NCBI RefSeq assembly: GCF_001263205.1
Contig: NZ_CP012333.1
Span: 11,823,501 to 11,887,500 of the forward strand
DNA from: Labilithrix luteola
GTDB lineage: Bacteria > Myxococcota_A > Polyangia > Polyangiales > Polyangiaceae
Direction of reading: 5' to 3'
DNA length: 64,000 nucleotides
This document shows positions 55,094-63,999 of this stretch, one piece after another. The position numbers and the translations under genes were made by a program. The number at the start of each line of letters is the position of its first letter. Position 1 is the first letter of the stretch. The notes under the pieces are model-generated. The model saw only the letters and a program-made list of their open reading frames with translations. It made no database searches and was not told where the DNA came from.

Positions 55094-56202
55094 TCAAAAA
55101 AAGATCATCTCCACGCCCAACGCGGCCCGACCGGCCACGATCGCCGCGCGGTGCACGTAAGTATCGCTCGTGGGCGCCGGCTCGCGAACGACGAACTCGG
55201 GCCGCACGAACGGAAGGACGGCTTCCATGGAGAGTCGGAGCGAGAAGCCGCGGACCTGTGTGAACGGGGACCACACCGCGAGGGCCCCGCCGCTCCCAGC
55301 GAGGAACGTCGCGTCCGGGTCGAACGACGTATTGCCGCCGAATCCCGTGGCCTCGACGTGATCGAGCTCGACCCCGAAGACGGGCCCGAGACTGCCCGTG
55401 GCCGTCTTCAACAGTGCGTACCCGCCTCGCACCCCGATACCGAGCGATCGGAAATCAGCCCCCACCTTCGTGCTCGCCGTCTTCTTCGACGGCAAAAGAA
55501 GCCTTCCTGCGGCCTCGACTCGGAAGCGCTTCCCCCAACCCAGGCAAGGGTGGCCTCGACACCACCGTCCGCCGACGGCAGGCTTCCGACGTCGCCCGCG
55601 AAGGAGACGCCTGCACCGAAGTGCCTCCTGCCCGACGGCGCGGGATGGACGGCCGAATCCGTCGCGCCGGACGCATCGAGCGCATCGGGCGGGTGCGTTG
55701 CTGCATTTTGCGGCGCGGGCTCGGCGTTCGCACGTTCGGAGGCCGGCGACGCGGGCACCGGCTCATCGCTCGACTCCTCCGCTCGAACCGGCGGCGCCGA
55801 CGAAAGTTGCGGGTTGACGGTGATCGCGAGAATGAGGGCGCTCGCCGAAGCGAGCTCGGGGCACGACTCGGCTTCGAACGTCCGCCGGCCCGCAACGTCG
55901 GCTCCACGTGTGACGAGCATCACGCGGAATCCTCCGGTTGTCGTGCGTGTCACGTCGGCCCGCGCGGTGACGCGACGACGCGGGCCCGTCGAGTTGCCGA
56001 GAATGCGTTCGACCTCGCCGACGACGTGCGAGCCGTCCGGGCAGTCGGCCTCGGTGGCCGACCAATCGAGCGTCACCGAGGGCTCCGCGTCCGCGCGCGC
56101 CGCACGCGGGTCACACGTGGCCAACGTGGCGAGCACCGCAACTGTCGAGCCCAAGCGCATGAGAGCGCCGAGCATGGCACGCGCGCCCCGAGAGGCCAAC
56201 AC
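55094..56202 (-). pseudogene. Secreted protein gene interrupted by a frameshift
   Basis: Two overlapping frames belong to one gene. The first (56202 to about 55540) has a signal ending ARADAEP and a domain with LDWSATEADCPDGSHVVGEV, then a Ser/Ala/Pro linker and GVEATLAWVG. The second (about 55540 to 55094) continues with GKRFRVEAAGRLLLPSKK, RSLGIGVRGGYALLKTATGS and a barrel-like end. The break is at a run of five C's (five G's in the coding strand) at 55532-55536; one extra G would join the frames. Whole product about 370 residues, probably an outer-membrane or periplasmic protein. It may be a real mutation, phase variation or a sequencing error. Confidence 0.75.
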
Positions 56203-56223
56203 GAAGCCCCGCGGGAAAACCGC

Positions 56224-56562
56224 TCAATCTTCGACGAACGCTTTCAGGCGACCGATCGTCTCGTCCCACTCGGCGGAGATGATCTCGAGGTAGTGCTGCG
56301 CTTCGGAGAAGCGTTGGGGCCGGAGCTCCCAGACGTTTTCGCGGCCGAAACGCGCGCTGTGGACGAGGCCCACGTCTTCGAGGACGCGAAGGTGCTTCGT
56401 CACCGCTTGGCGAGTGACGTCACCGCCCTCGGTGAGCTTCGCGATCGACAGCGGACCTTCCTCGCAGAGTCGAGAGACGACTCGGAGCCGCGTCTCGTCG
56501 CCCAAGGCGGCGAACAGAGGCGCGGACTCCTTCCACGCGCGAGCGGCGTTGCTACGCGCCAT
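56224..56562 (-). CDS. ArsR family transcriptional regulator
   Basis: A 112-residue winged-helix protein: LFAALGDETRLRVVSRLCEE, GPLSIAKLTEGGDVTRQAVT, KHLRVLEDVGLVHSARFGRE, and VWELRPQRFSEAQHYLEIIS. The usual metal-binding cysteines (CVCDL) are missing, which fits the subgroup that pairs with SRPBCC/AHSA1 proteins. Its start overlaps the end of the SRPBCC gene by 11 bp, so the two form an operon and the regulator probably controls that gene. Confidence 0.93.
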   Translation of the reverse strand: MARSNAARAWKESAPLFAALGDETRLRVVSRLCEEGPLSIAKLTEGGDVTRQAVTKHLRVLEDVGLVHSARFGRENVWELRPQRFSEAQHYLEIISAEWDETIGRLKAFVED

Positions 56563-57046
56563 GGGTGACGTACTTCTCGATCAGCTTCGCCTGGGCACTC
56601 CAGCCTCCTTCGTTCATCGTGAAGGCCTTCGCCCGGCGCTCGAGCGGGATTTTGTCGAACCCCGACTCGGTGATCGTCAAATGGGTACCACCTTCGACCT
56701 CCTCGAGCTCGAACGTGACGAGCGTGGGCACCTCGCTCGAGTAGTCCACGTTCGGGTCGACCGCGAACGGGTGCCAGCGGAACGAAAACAGCCGCTGGGG
56801 CTCGATACGGTCGATCATGAAGTCGAAGGGCTTGCCCGTGTACGGCTCCTGCGAAGCGGCGACTTCCGGGTCGACCTTCGTGGGCACGATCCTTCCCTTC
56901 ATCCGTGCGCCGGCAACGAACGGACCGTCGAATTCGACGCCGAACCAGGTACCGAACTGCCGAGCATCGCTGACGGCAAGCCAGACCTTGGCGAGCGGAG
57001 CACGAAGCAGGACCTTCTTCTCGATGCGATCGGGGACAGGGCTCAT
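56552..57046 (-). CDS. SRPBCC/AHSA1-family protein
   Basis: A 164-residue protein; the ATG at 57046 has AGGAGG 7 bp upstream. START-like helix-grip fold: DRIEKKVLLRAPLAKVWLAV, ARQFGTWFGVEFDGPFVAG, PFDFMIDRIEPQRLFSFRWH, TLVTFELEEVEGGTHLTITE and SGFDKIPLERRAKAFTMNEG. These are the AHSA1 (Aha1-like) SRPBCC landmarks, a family that binds hydrophobic ligands. It comes first in an operon with the ArsR regulator. Confidence 0.93.
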   Translation of the reverse strand: MSPVPDRIEKKVLLRAPLAKVWLAVSDARQFGTWFGVEFDGPFVAGARMKGRIVPTKVDPEVAASQEPYTGKPFDFMIDRIEPQRLFSFRWHPFAVDPNVDYSSEVPTLVTFELEEVEGGTHLTITESGFDKIPLERRAKAFTMNEGGWSAQAKLIEKYVTHGA

Positions 57047-57129
57047 ACGCAACCTCCTGGTTGCAGATCCATAGCCACGTGCGTCGGCCCTGGCAACCCC
57101 GTTCGACACGAAGGCAACCGCAGCGTGAT

Positions 57130-58026
57130 TCAGCGCGGGGGAACGACCGGAGCACACGTCGACGAGCCCGCGCCGACGATCAGCATTCCGGTGTCGTCCA
57201 CCACGACGGTCGACGTATCGGTCGCCGGACTGTAACGCGTCACTGCGGACGTCATGTGCCCCGTGAAGAGCCAGAAATCGCCGCCCCAATGTGCAAATGC
57301 CCAGGCCCCGTTCGGGTCGACGGCCGACGTCCGATAGTTCTGCAAGGCCGCACCGGTCGTCTTGTCGAGACGTACGAGCCGGCCGCTATTCACCGAGAAG
57401 GCGTAGAGAAGCCCGTTTCCCGTTCCCGTCAGCTCGGCCAGGCCCAGCGCGGCCGGACCGATGAGCGTCAGCTCGTAGGTTTTGGTGTCGATTCGTGCAA
57501 GGCCCTCTCCTTCGATGAAGAGCGTTTCGCTCGAAGCCCCCGCGTCACCTGCGTCGTCTTTGGCGAATCCCATTCCGAAGCTGGAAAACCCAGGTTGATG
57601 TCCACGAAATGGCGTTTCCGTACAATGCGCGTCTTTCGTATCGACGTTGTAGATTCGCCCGTCCGTGAATTCGACCCACGCGATTCCCTTGCGATCGACC
57701 GCCATCGAGAACGTATCGGCGGTCGTCGGGCACGCAATCGTGCCGATGCGTGTGAACGAGAGCGACATGGGGTCGAACCGATGAAGAGCCTTGTCGCCCG
57801 AAGACAATACGTAGATGAGTTTGTTCTCCTCTGCGCAGTCGGTCTCCGGCAATGCAGCGTCGACCCCAGCCTCCTCCACGATGACCATGGCCGGCTCACC
57901 GGCGTCCTGCGGCGCCTCGAACGTACTTCGACTCGGGGCACAGTGCAGCGACTCGAGCCCGGCAATCGCGGTCAGCACAAACCCGACGGCAGCAAACCAA
58001 TTCCGACGAGCCACGGCGAAAGACAT
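57130..58026 (-). CDS. Secreted beta-propeller-like protein (last gene of ECF module 2)
   Basis: A 298-residue protein; ATG at 58026 with GAGGT 9 bp upstream. Signal with lipobox-like LHC near residue 29, then an Asp/Ala/Glu linker. The body has repeated strands such as KLIYVLSSGDKALHRFDPMS, SMAVDRKGIAWVEFTDGRIY, GNGLLYAFSVNSGRLVRLD and HWGGDFWLFTGHMTSAVTRY, which look like a beta-propeller of NHL/YncE type. It starts 8 bp after the RCC1 gene and ends the unit. Confidence 0.75.
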   Translation of the reverse strand: MSFAVARRNWFAAVGFVLTAIAGLESLHCAPSRSTFEAPQDAGEPAMVIVEEAGVDAALPETDCAEENKLIYVLSSGDKALHRFDPMSLSFTRIGTIACPTTADTFSMAVDRKGIAWVEFTDGRIYNVDTKDAHCTETPFRGHQPGFSSFGMGFAKDDAGDAGASSETLFIEGEGLARIDTKTYELTLIGPAALGLAELTGTGNGLLYAFSVNSGRLVRLDKTTGAALQNYRTSAVDPNGAWAFAHWGGDFWLFTGHMTSAVTRYSPATDTSTVVVDDTGMLIVGAGSSTCAPVVPPR

Positions 58027-58034
58027 CGTAGACC

Positions 58035-59435
58035 TCACGGCGGCAAAACCACGTTCACCGGGTGCGGATGCGTTTGGTCGTCGCGTGCACCTCGTCCCAG
58101 CTGTCCCACGAAGTTCGTTCCCCAACACTCGATGTTCCCCGTTTGGAGCAGCGCGCACGTAGCGCTCGCCGTGGAGACGACCCGAACGGCCGGCCCGCTC
58201 AATCCGACGATGCGAGTGGGCCGCCCGGTCCGCTGCACGTCGGCTGGGACGCCGTCGCCCAGCTTGCTGCCGAAGTTGCCGCCCCAGCAATAGACGCGTC
58301 CGCTGGCCATGACCGCGCACGAGTGCCCGTCGCTGACGGACAGATCGATCGTCACGTCGCCGCGACCCGGGGTTCCTGCATCGACGTCTTCGCCGTGAAT
58401 CACGAATTCCAAGTTCGTGGGCGCGGGTGAGTAGAACTCCGGTCCGAACGTTCCTCGCCCGAGCTGTCCGTTGTCGTTCGCCCCCCAACACGTGACGTAA
58501 CGACCGACGACCGCGCATCCGTGATTCGGCCCGCTCCCGACGCCGCGCACGACACCAAACGGGACCTTCGCCGGCACGCCATCGGGATCTTCCGACGTGT
58601 CGCGTGCGAGAAGAAAGCCGTAGCCACCTTGCTGCGTGCTCGCCCCCCACGACCACAGGTCTCCCGCGGCGGTGAGCGCGAAGACGCGTTCGACCCCCGG
58701 CTCGACCACCGCGATCCTCGCACCAAGGGCGACGTCGCCCGGCGGACCGGGCTCGCCCTTGGGGGCCCCTCGCCCGAGCTCCAGATGCCCATTCTGTCCC
58801 CAGCATCGAACCTTGCCGGCCGCATCCGTGGAACACGCCACGTTGGAGCCCACGGCCACGCTCGAGGCCGGCTCCACGAGGTCGAGGCGCGTCGGCGTGA
58901 ACGCAGGGGCGCTGAAGGGAGCGTCTCCGCCGTCGCGCGACGTGCCGGCGTTCAGGAGATCCGGTGCGCCCCAGCAAAGCACGCCGCCGTCGGCCACGCG
59001 CGCGCAGGTGTTGGCCTCGCCCACGCTGACCTGCGCCACTCCCGACAGGTCCGGTACGCGGTTCGCCGTGGCGCTCGCATGGGGAAAATCCGGACCGGTG
59101 TCGTAGCCGAGCTGCGCCTGGTCGTTGCTTCCCCAGCAAGCCACCGTTCCATCCGCCAGGAGCGCGCAAAGTGTATTGCCCCACCCGCTCAGCGAAACGG
59201 CGCACGGGCCCGTGCCGCACGTCACGCTCGCGTCGGGAACGACGTAGTCGTCCGTTGCATCCGCCGCGTCTTCGTCGACCGAAGCGTCGTGCTCGGCCGG
59301 GAGCGAGGCTTCCACCACCGGTCCGCCATCCACGACGGGGTCTTCGGAGAATCCCGACTTCGAAGAGCAGGCGAAGAGTACGACGCCGGCGCCAGCCGCG
59401 ACGATTCCAATCCAGAGCAACCGCATGAGCTTCAC
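58035..59435 (-). CDS. RCC1-repeat lipoprotein of ECF module 2
   Basis: A 466-residue lipoprotein; the GTG at 59435 overlaps the previous stop by 4 bp (GTGA). Signal to lipobox LFAC, then a linker rich in Asp, Val and Ala. At least six RCC1-like repeats follow, each with a form of HxCAxxxDGxVxCWGxNxxGQLG: DGTVACWGSNDQAQLG, GGVLCWGAPDLLNAG, GKVRCWGQNGHLELG, RYVTCWGANDNGQLG, GRVYCWGGNFGSKLG and NIECWGTNFVGQLG. This is a seven-bladed propeller type surface protein; myxobacteria have many, with unknown ligands. Confidence 0.93.
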   Translation of the reverse strand: MKLMRLLWIGIVAAGAGVVLFACSSKSGFSEDPVVDGGPVVEASLPAEHDASVDEDAADATDDYVVPDASVTCGTGPCAVSLSGWGNTLCALLADGTVACWGSNDQAQLGYDTGPDFPHASATANRVPDLSGVAQVSVGEANTCARVADGGVLCWGAPDLLNAGTSRDGGDAPFSAPAFTPTRLDLVEPASSVAVGSNVACSTDAAGKVRCWGQNGHLELGRGAPKGEPGPPGDVALGARIAVVEPGVERVFALTAAGDLWSWGASTQQGGYGFLLARDTSEDPDGVPAKVPFGVVRGVGSGPNHGCAVVGRYVTCWGANDNGQLGRGTFGPEFYSPAPTNLEFVIHGEDVDAGTPGRGDVTIDLSVSDGHSCAVMASGRVYCWGGNFGSKLGDGVPADVQRTGRPTRIVGLSGPAVRVVSTASATCALLQTGNIECWGTNFVGQLGRGARDDQTHPHPVNVVLPP

Positions 59436-60583
59436 GGCTTGGCTCCCTGCATGCGATGAATGGCAATCCCGTGACCAACGGCCCACACGTCCTCTGCAGA
59501 ACTCGCGTGGACGGCTGCAAAGTTGTCGAAGATCGGTGCGCCGTGCACCGCAGTTCTGGAGATGCTCCACGCCTTCCCGTCCCAATGCCGAACCGCACCC
59601 AGATATCCGACGGCCCACACGTCGTCCGTGGATACCCCCCAGACACTCGTCAGCGGAGAGGTGGTAGCGTTGCTAGGAGTGGCCGACCAGCCAATGCCCG
59701 CCTCGGTCGGGCCGCGGTGGAAGTTCTCGCCGGCGACGCCGATCGCCCAAAGGTCATTGGCCGACGAGCCCCACATCGACGGGAAGTCCGTATACGATTT
59801 CCCATCCACCGAATAACTCTTTTCCCAAATCCAAATCGACTTGGGACCATCTGTTTTGTACGCGTGAACGATGGTTGCAGTCTGGTCACGTCCGCCCAGC
59901 CAGAGGTCGTTCTTGCCCGCCACGTAGATAGCCGTCACGTTGAAGTCGGCGATGCCGATGTCCACGAGCTCGGAGCCGAGCGTGCCACCGTCGCCCATGG
60001 TCACGTGCTCGAGCGAGTGGGTTCCGTCGTCTCGCATGCCGACGATCCATACATCGTCGGCGCTCGCGCCTCGCACGAGGTCACGCGTGGGACCATCCGC
60101 GCGCGAATCCGTCGTCCACGCGAATGCACCACCCGAGGCACGGACACCGTGCACGAGTCTCCGCTCGACCTCCGCCACCGCCCACACGTCGTTGGGACCG
60201 CTGGCCCAGAGGCTCGTGAGTCCCTCGAGCCCCGCCGTCGGGTCGAGCGACCAGGCCGCGCCGTCCCAATGGATCATCCCGTTCCTTCCGACAGCCAGCG
60301 TGTCGTTGGAAGCGAAGCTCCACACCGCCTGCAAATCGAAATCCTTCGACGGCAGCTTCGTACGACACCAGTGATCCAGGCTGCAGCCGTCGCCTGCATC
60401 GGTCGAGGCATCGTCGCCCTCCGGAGGGCGGCCCGCATCGCCGGCATCGGAGGCGCCGTCATCGGGCGGCGCGCCGTCGGCGTCCACATGTGTCGCGCCG
60501 AGCTCGGCCTCGTCGTTCGCGCAATGAACGAGGGCGAACGCCAGAACGACGGCCACCGTCCACGCCGGAATCGCATGTCTCAT
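59432..60583 (-). CDS. Lipoprotein with DVWAVG propeller repeats (ECF module 2, second copy)
   Basis: A 383-residue lipoprotein from the ATG at 60583, overlapping the previous stop by 4 bp; GAGGAAG upstream. Signal to lipobox LVHC, then an Asp/Ala/Gly linker and CSLDHWCRTKLPS. The body has repeated blades with the core W(G/A)xxxxDVWAVG: SLWASGPNDVWAVAE, GASADDVWIVGMRD, SMWGSSANDLWAIGV, SVWGVSTDDVWAVGY and HASSAEDVWAVGH. It is a paralogue of the gene upstream. Possibly an adhesin or binding scaffold at the cell surface. Confidence 0.85.
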   Translation of the reverse strand: MRHAIPAWTVAVVLAFALVHCANDEAELGATHVDADGAPPDDGASDAGDAGRPPEGDDASTDAGDGCSLDHWCRTKLPSKDFDLQAVWSFASNDTLAVGRNGMIHWDGAAWSLDPTAGLEGLTSLWASGPNDVWAVAEVERRLVHGVRASGGAFAWTTDSRADGPTRDLVRGASADDVWIVGMRDDGTHSLEHVTMGDGGTLGSELVDIGIADFNVTAIYVAGKNDLWLGGRDQTATIVHAYKTDGPKSIWIWEKSYSVDGKSYTDFPSMWGSSANDLWAIGVAGENFHRGPTEAGIGWSATPSNATTSPLTSVWGVSTDDVWAVGYLGAVRHWDGKAWSISRTAVHGAPIFDNFAAVHASSAEDVWAVGHGIAIHRMQGAKP

Positions 60584-61737
60584 GGCGACTTCCTCGGAAG
60601 AGCAGCACTTCCCTTGTGGAGAAGCGTATTTCGACCGACTGCCCAAAGATCGTCGGGACTCGACCCCCATATCGAGAAAAGGTCGTCCGGCCCGCCGCCG
60701 TCGGCATGCGCATCGCCGTCCATCGAGACCAGCGACCATGCTTGGCCGTTCCAGTGCACGACCGTGCCACCACTTCCAACCGCCCAGACGTCATCCGCCG
60801 CGAAGCCCGTCATTCCGAAAATCGTCGCGTCGGTAGGGAACTCCACGCCCGCGGCCTGGTACTCACCATCGAGTCCACGGACAAAGCGACGCATGGTGCC
60901 GCCTGCGCCTGCCGCCCAGACGTCGCCGCCGGCGACGCCCCAGACAGCGTTCAAGTCCATGGACGTTCCGCTGTTGACCGCCTTCCACACGATCGTGCCC
61001 TTGCTCTTGCGACCGACTCGCGTTTTTCCGCCCATACCGACGATCCAGAGTCCGGATTCAGGATTGCCCCAAATCGCGTCGAACGAAAACGGCTCGGGTT
61101 CGGGCGGAACGGCCGCACTCGTGGCCACGAATTGCCATTTCGGCACCCCGGAATTCCAACCATCGCAATGCCACACCGGCGGAGCGCCAACCTGGCCCAT
61201 GAACGCCCCGACCGCCCATACGTCGTCGGCGCCGCTCCCGCCCATCGCGGCAATCGAGCCTGGCCAACCTCCAGCGTCACCGTCGAAGAATGACCACCCA
61301 GCGTCACCGCTCGAATAGCCATCGCTGTGCCACATGGCATTGCCCGCGCTGAAGGCCCAAACGTCCTTCGGGCCGCTTCCCCAGACTCCGAAGAGGGTCT
61401 GACGCGTGCCGACCTTTCCGGTGGTGAGGGCGCTGCCGTCCCAATGAAGCGTGACGTCCGGACTGCCCACGATCCAAACGTCCGCCGGCCCGGACCCCCA
61501 AATGCCATTGAGTGACATCGGCGATGGAGGAAGCGCGACGGCGCACCATTCGTCGGCCGTGCATGCGTGCGATGCATCGGCATCCGGCTGCGGCGGAAGA
61601 ACGACCACGTCGGGGTCGGTACTCGCGTCGAGCGTCGCCTGGGCTGACGGCGGAGAGTCCGCACAGCTCGCGGCCGCTTGCGCGGCGAGCCCTGCACAAG
61701 CGAAGAGCACGAACGATAACGAACGACCGCGGCGCAT
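60580..61737 (-). CDS. Lipoprotein with DVWAVG propeller repeats (ECF module 2, first copy)
   Basis: A 385-residue protein; the ATG at 61737 shares its A with the previous stop (TGATG). A signal ends near AAASC, followed by an Asp/Pro linker and CTADEWCAVALPP, which parallels the CSLDHWC of its paralogue. Blades: GIWGSGPADVWIVGS, GVWGSGPKDVWAFSA, GGSGADDVWAVGA, AVWGVAGGDVWAAGA, GFAADDVWAVGSG and SIWGSSPDDLWAVGR. Probably a beta-propeller. A second product with the same plan suggests that they pair or diversify binding. Confidence 0.85.
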   Translation of the reverse strand: MRRGRSLSFVLFACAGLAAQAAASCADSPPSAQATLDASTDPDVVVLPPQPDADASHACTADEWCAVALPPSPMSLNGIWGSGPADVWIVGSPDVTLHWDGSALTTGKVGTRQTLFGVWGSGPKDVWAFSAGNAMWHSDGYSSGDAGWSFFDGDAGGWPGSIAAMGGSGADDVWAVGAFMGQVGAPPVWHCDGWNSGVPKWQFVATSAAVPPEPEPFSFDAIWGNPESGLWIVGMGGKTRVGRKSKGTIVWKAVNSGTSMDLNAVWGVAGGDVWAAGAGGTMRRFVRGLDGEYQAAGVEFPTDATIFGMTGFAADDVWAVGSGGTVVHWNGQAWSLVSMDGDAHADGGGPDDLFSIWGSSPDDLWAVGRNTLLHKGSAALPRKSP

Positions 61738-62915
61738 CAAAACACCACCCCCGCGTCACACGGTTTGGTCAAGCAATGCCCCGCCGCGCAAGGCTGGCCG
61801 CCCGCGAGGTCACACTGCGCTCCGCAGGCTCCGCAGTGGAGAGGATCCGTCATGAGATCGACCTCGCAGCCGTTCTCGATGCGGTGGTCGCAATCGGCAA
61901 ATCCCGGTGCGCAGGAATACGAACATCGTCCGAGCACACACGTCGGACTTCCGCGCCCGCTCATCGGGTCGACGCGGCCCGGGCAGGCGTTGCCGCAGGC
62001 TCCGCAGTTCAGCGGGTCCGACTGCAAGTCGACACAATCGAAACCACATCGCGTTTGGGTCGCATCGCAAATGCATCTGCCCTGATCGCAGACCTGGTCG
62101 GCTGCGCACTTGTTTCCACACGACCCACAGTTCTCCGGATCGGAGGCCAATACCGTTTCGCAACCGTCACGGCACGTATCCTTGTTGCAATCCGCATATC
62201 CCGACGAACAGTGCAATCCACAGGACGAAGAGGCGCAATTGAAACCGACGTTCGGCGGATAGACGTCGACGCCGCACGGCCATGACTTCACCTCGGAGTG
62301 CGCATTGTCCGGATCGCAGACGTGCCCGCACGCCCCGCAATTCGAGTCGTCGTCGCTCAGCTTGACGCACTGATCGCCGCAAGCCGTGTATCCCGGCGGG
62401 CATCCGCACGCGCCCTTCCAGCACAGAACGCCAGCGCCGCATGCATTTCCGCACGCTCCGCAGTTCGCTGGGTCGGCATCGAGGCTCTTCTCGCAGCCGT
62501 CCTCCACGTAGCCGTTGCAATCGCCGAACCCCACGGTGCAAAGCATCTGGCAACGGCTCTGGGCGCACACGAACGACGCGTGCAATTTCTGGCGGATCCT
62601 GGGTGGTGGGTTCGGACACTGCACGTCGCAGCTCCCGCAGTGGTCGACGTCGCGACTGAGATCGGTCGTGCAGAGCCCGGACGTTCCGGGGCACGTCGCG
62701 TACGGCGCGGGGCATTCGTAGGCGTTGCACATGCCCGCGTCCGACGCGGTGGGCGTAGGATTGGCCGCGTCGGCTCCCGTGAAGCTCGGCCCGCTAGTGT
62801 CGACCGGCGGACCGTCGCCGCCCGCACTCAGCGAGGAGTTCGCGCATGCCGAGAGAACGGCGACTCCGAGCACGACGGCAATCGCCGCGGCCTTCGCGAG
62901 GTTTGACGTGTTCAT
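61737..62915 (-). CDS. Cys-rich repeat lipoprotein of ECF module 2
   Basis: A 392-residue protein; the ATG at 62915 overlaps the previous stop by 4 bp. Signal with lipobox LSAC at about residue 24, Asp/Gly/Pro linker, then repeats built on DxxNCGxCGxxC: DVDHCGSCDVQCP, DPANCGACGNAC, DDSNCGACGHVC, DPENCGSCGNKC, DPLNCGACGNACPG and DPLHCGACGAQC, with a second Cys-rich half (e.g. GFADCDHRIENGCEVDL). This repeat is characteristic of myxobacterial surface proteins; the array is probably an extended disulphide-bonded stalk. Confidence 0.88.
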   Translation of the reverse strand: MNTSNLAKAAAIAVVLGVAVLSACANSSLSAGGDGPPVDTSGPSFTGADAANPTPTASDAGMCNAYECPAPYATCPGTSGLCTTDLSRDVDHCGSCDVQCPNPPPRIRQKLHASFVCAQSRCQMLCTVGFGDCNGYVEDGCEKSLDADPANCGACGNACGAGVLCWKGACGCPPGYTACGDQCVKLSDDDSNCGACGHVCDPDNAHSEVKSWPCGVDVYPPNVGFNCASSSCGLHCSSGYADCNKDTCRDGCETVLASDPENCGSCGNKCAADQVCDQGRCICDATQTRCGFDCVDLQSDPLNCGACGNACPGRVDPMSGRGSPTCVLGRCSYSCAPGFADCDHRIENGCEVDLMTDPLHCGACGAQCDLAGGQPCAAGHCLTKPCDAGVVF

Positions 62916-63649
62916 GGTGCTGCACACGAGTGAGCGAGGCGTTGCAGATGGTTCGATCCTGGCGACCGTCGCTCGAGCTCGGCGCGCACAGCACGCGCCG
63001 CGTCGACATCGCCCCGCTGACACAGCGCCAGCACCTGGAGGGTCATGCGTTCGTCTCGGAGAACGCCCTGCGGAAAGTGCGTCGCATGATTTGCGAGCGT
63101 GGCGAGGGTGTCGTCGGGAGAGCCGTCGCGGAGCGATGCCTGCGCCCGTCGCAAAAGCGCGAGCTCCTCGGCGAGACCGGCAGAGGATTCGGCGGCGATA
63201 GACGTGCTCGGCGGCCGATGAGCCGACGACGGAGGTGCCTTGGCGGCCACGTTCGGGAGCGCATCGATCGAGATGGCGGGTGGCGAAGGCGCCGCGCTCT
63301 CGTGAGCCGCTGGACTCGGTGGCTCGACCACCGACGACGCGATCGGTGCCTCGTGCGTCACGACGGCCGCCGGACGCGAAGCCGATGCTCGAATCCAGAC
63401 CACCCCGGCTGCGCAGAGCCCGACCAACGCGAGACCGACTCCGAGAGTCCATGGTCCTCGTGCGGCGGCCTTCGTGCCCATGCCTCCCGCTCGGCCGGGA
63501 GGGGCCGGTGCATCCGCGCCCAAGTCGGGCGCTTCGCCCAGGCGATCCGCGATTCCGGCGCGCATCGCCCTCGCTCGCTCGGCGCTCGGTTCCCAGGCGC
63601 TCGTCGCGCTCTGGAGAAACGCCCTCTCTTCCGGTGACAGCTCGCTCAC
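62912..63649 (-). CDS. Single-span membrane regulator (module 2, anti-sigma-like)
   Basis: A 245-residue protein; the GTG at 63649 overlaps the sigma stop by 4 bp. Same plan as 53597-54406: a cytoplasmic start (MSELSPEERAFLQSATSAWE), a helix (WTLGVGLALVGLCAAGVVWI), a Ser/Pro/Ala linker and a TPR-like C-terminus (ALLRRAQASLRDGSPDDTLA, DERMTLQVLALCQRGDVDAA). The starts of the two proteins align closely, so they are paralogues. It probably holds the sigma factor at the membrane. Confidence 0.75.
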   Translation of the reverse strand: MSELSPEERAFLQSATSAWEPSAERARAMRAGIADRLGEAPDLGADAPAPPGRAGGMGTKAAARGPWTLGVGLALVGLCAAGVVWIRASASRPAAVVTHEAPIASSVVEPPSPAAHESAAPSPPAISIDALPNVAAKAPPSSAHRPPSTSIAAESSAGLAEELALLRRAQASLRDGSPDDTLATLANHATHFPQGVLRDERMTLQVLALCQRGDVDAARAVRAELERRSPGSNHLQRLAHSCAAP

Positions 63650-63999
63650 GGCGCACTTCCTTCCGACGCCTTCGTGCACTGCGAAAGCAGGCCCTTGAAC
63701 TGCTCGCGCGCGAGACGCAGCCGCGAGTAGGCCGTGTTGACGTTGATCTCGAGGAGCTCCGCGACTTCGGCGGCCTTCATCTCCTCGATGTCCATGAGCA
63801 GAAAGACGATGCGCTTCTCTTCGTCCATCTGGGCGAGGATCCACTCGAGCCTTTCCATCGCCTGCGACCTCGCCAACGTGTCGAAGGGACCGTCGGCCCG
63901 GTCCGCAACCTCGTCGTCGAGCGCATCGAGCGACGGGCGCGCACGCTGGCGCCGACGCTCGTTGGCCACGAGCCACCGAGCGATCTGGAAGAGCCATGT
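63646..63999 (-). CDS. ECF-type sigma factor (module 2), N-terminus outside window
   Basis: The gene runs off the right edge. The visible part begins with TWLFQIARWLVANERRR, the end of region 2, and holds all of region 4: AMERLEWILAQMDEEKRIVF, DIEEMKAAEVAELLEINVNT and AYSRLRLAREQFKGLL. The helix-turn-helix (AAEVAELL...NTAYSRL) matches the sigma factor at 54403-55014. It heads a seven-gene unit. Confidence 0.92.
   Translation of the reverse strand, partial: TWLFQIARWLVANERRRQRARPSLDALDDEVADRADGPFDTLARSQAMERLEWILAQMDEEKRIVFLLMDIEEMKAAEVAELLEINVNTAYSRLRLAREQFKGLLSQCTKASEGSAP

Noticed and set aside
59456..61318. A 620-codon plus-strand frame across the propeller genes
   Set aside because: It is the antisense of the DVWAVG repeats; the minus-strand genes have signals, lipoboxes and coupled starts.
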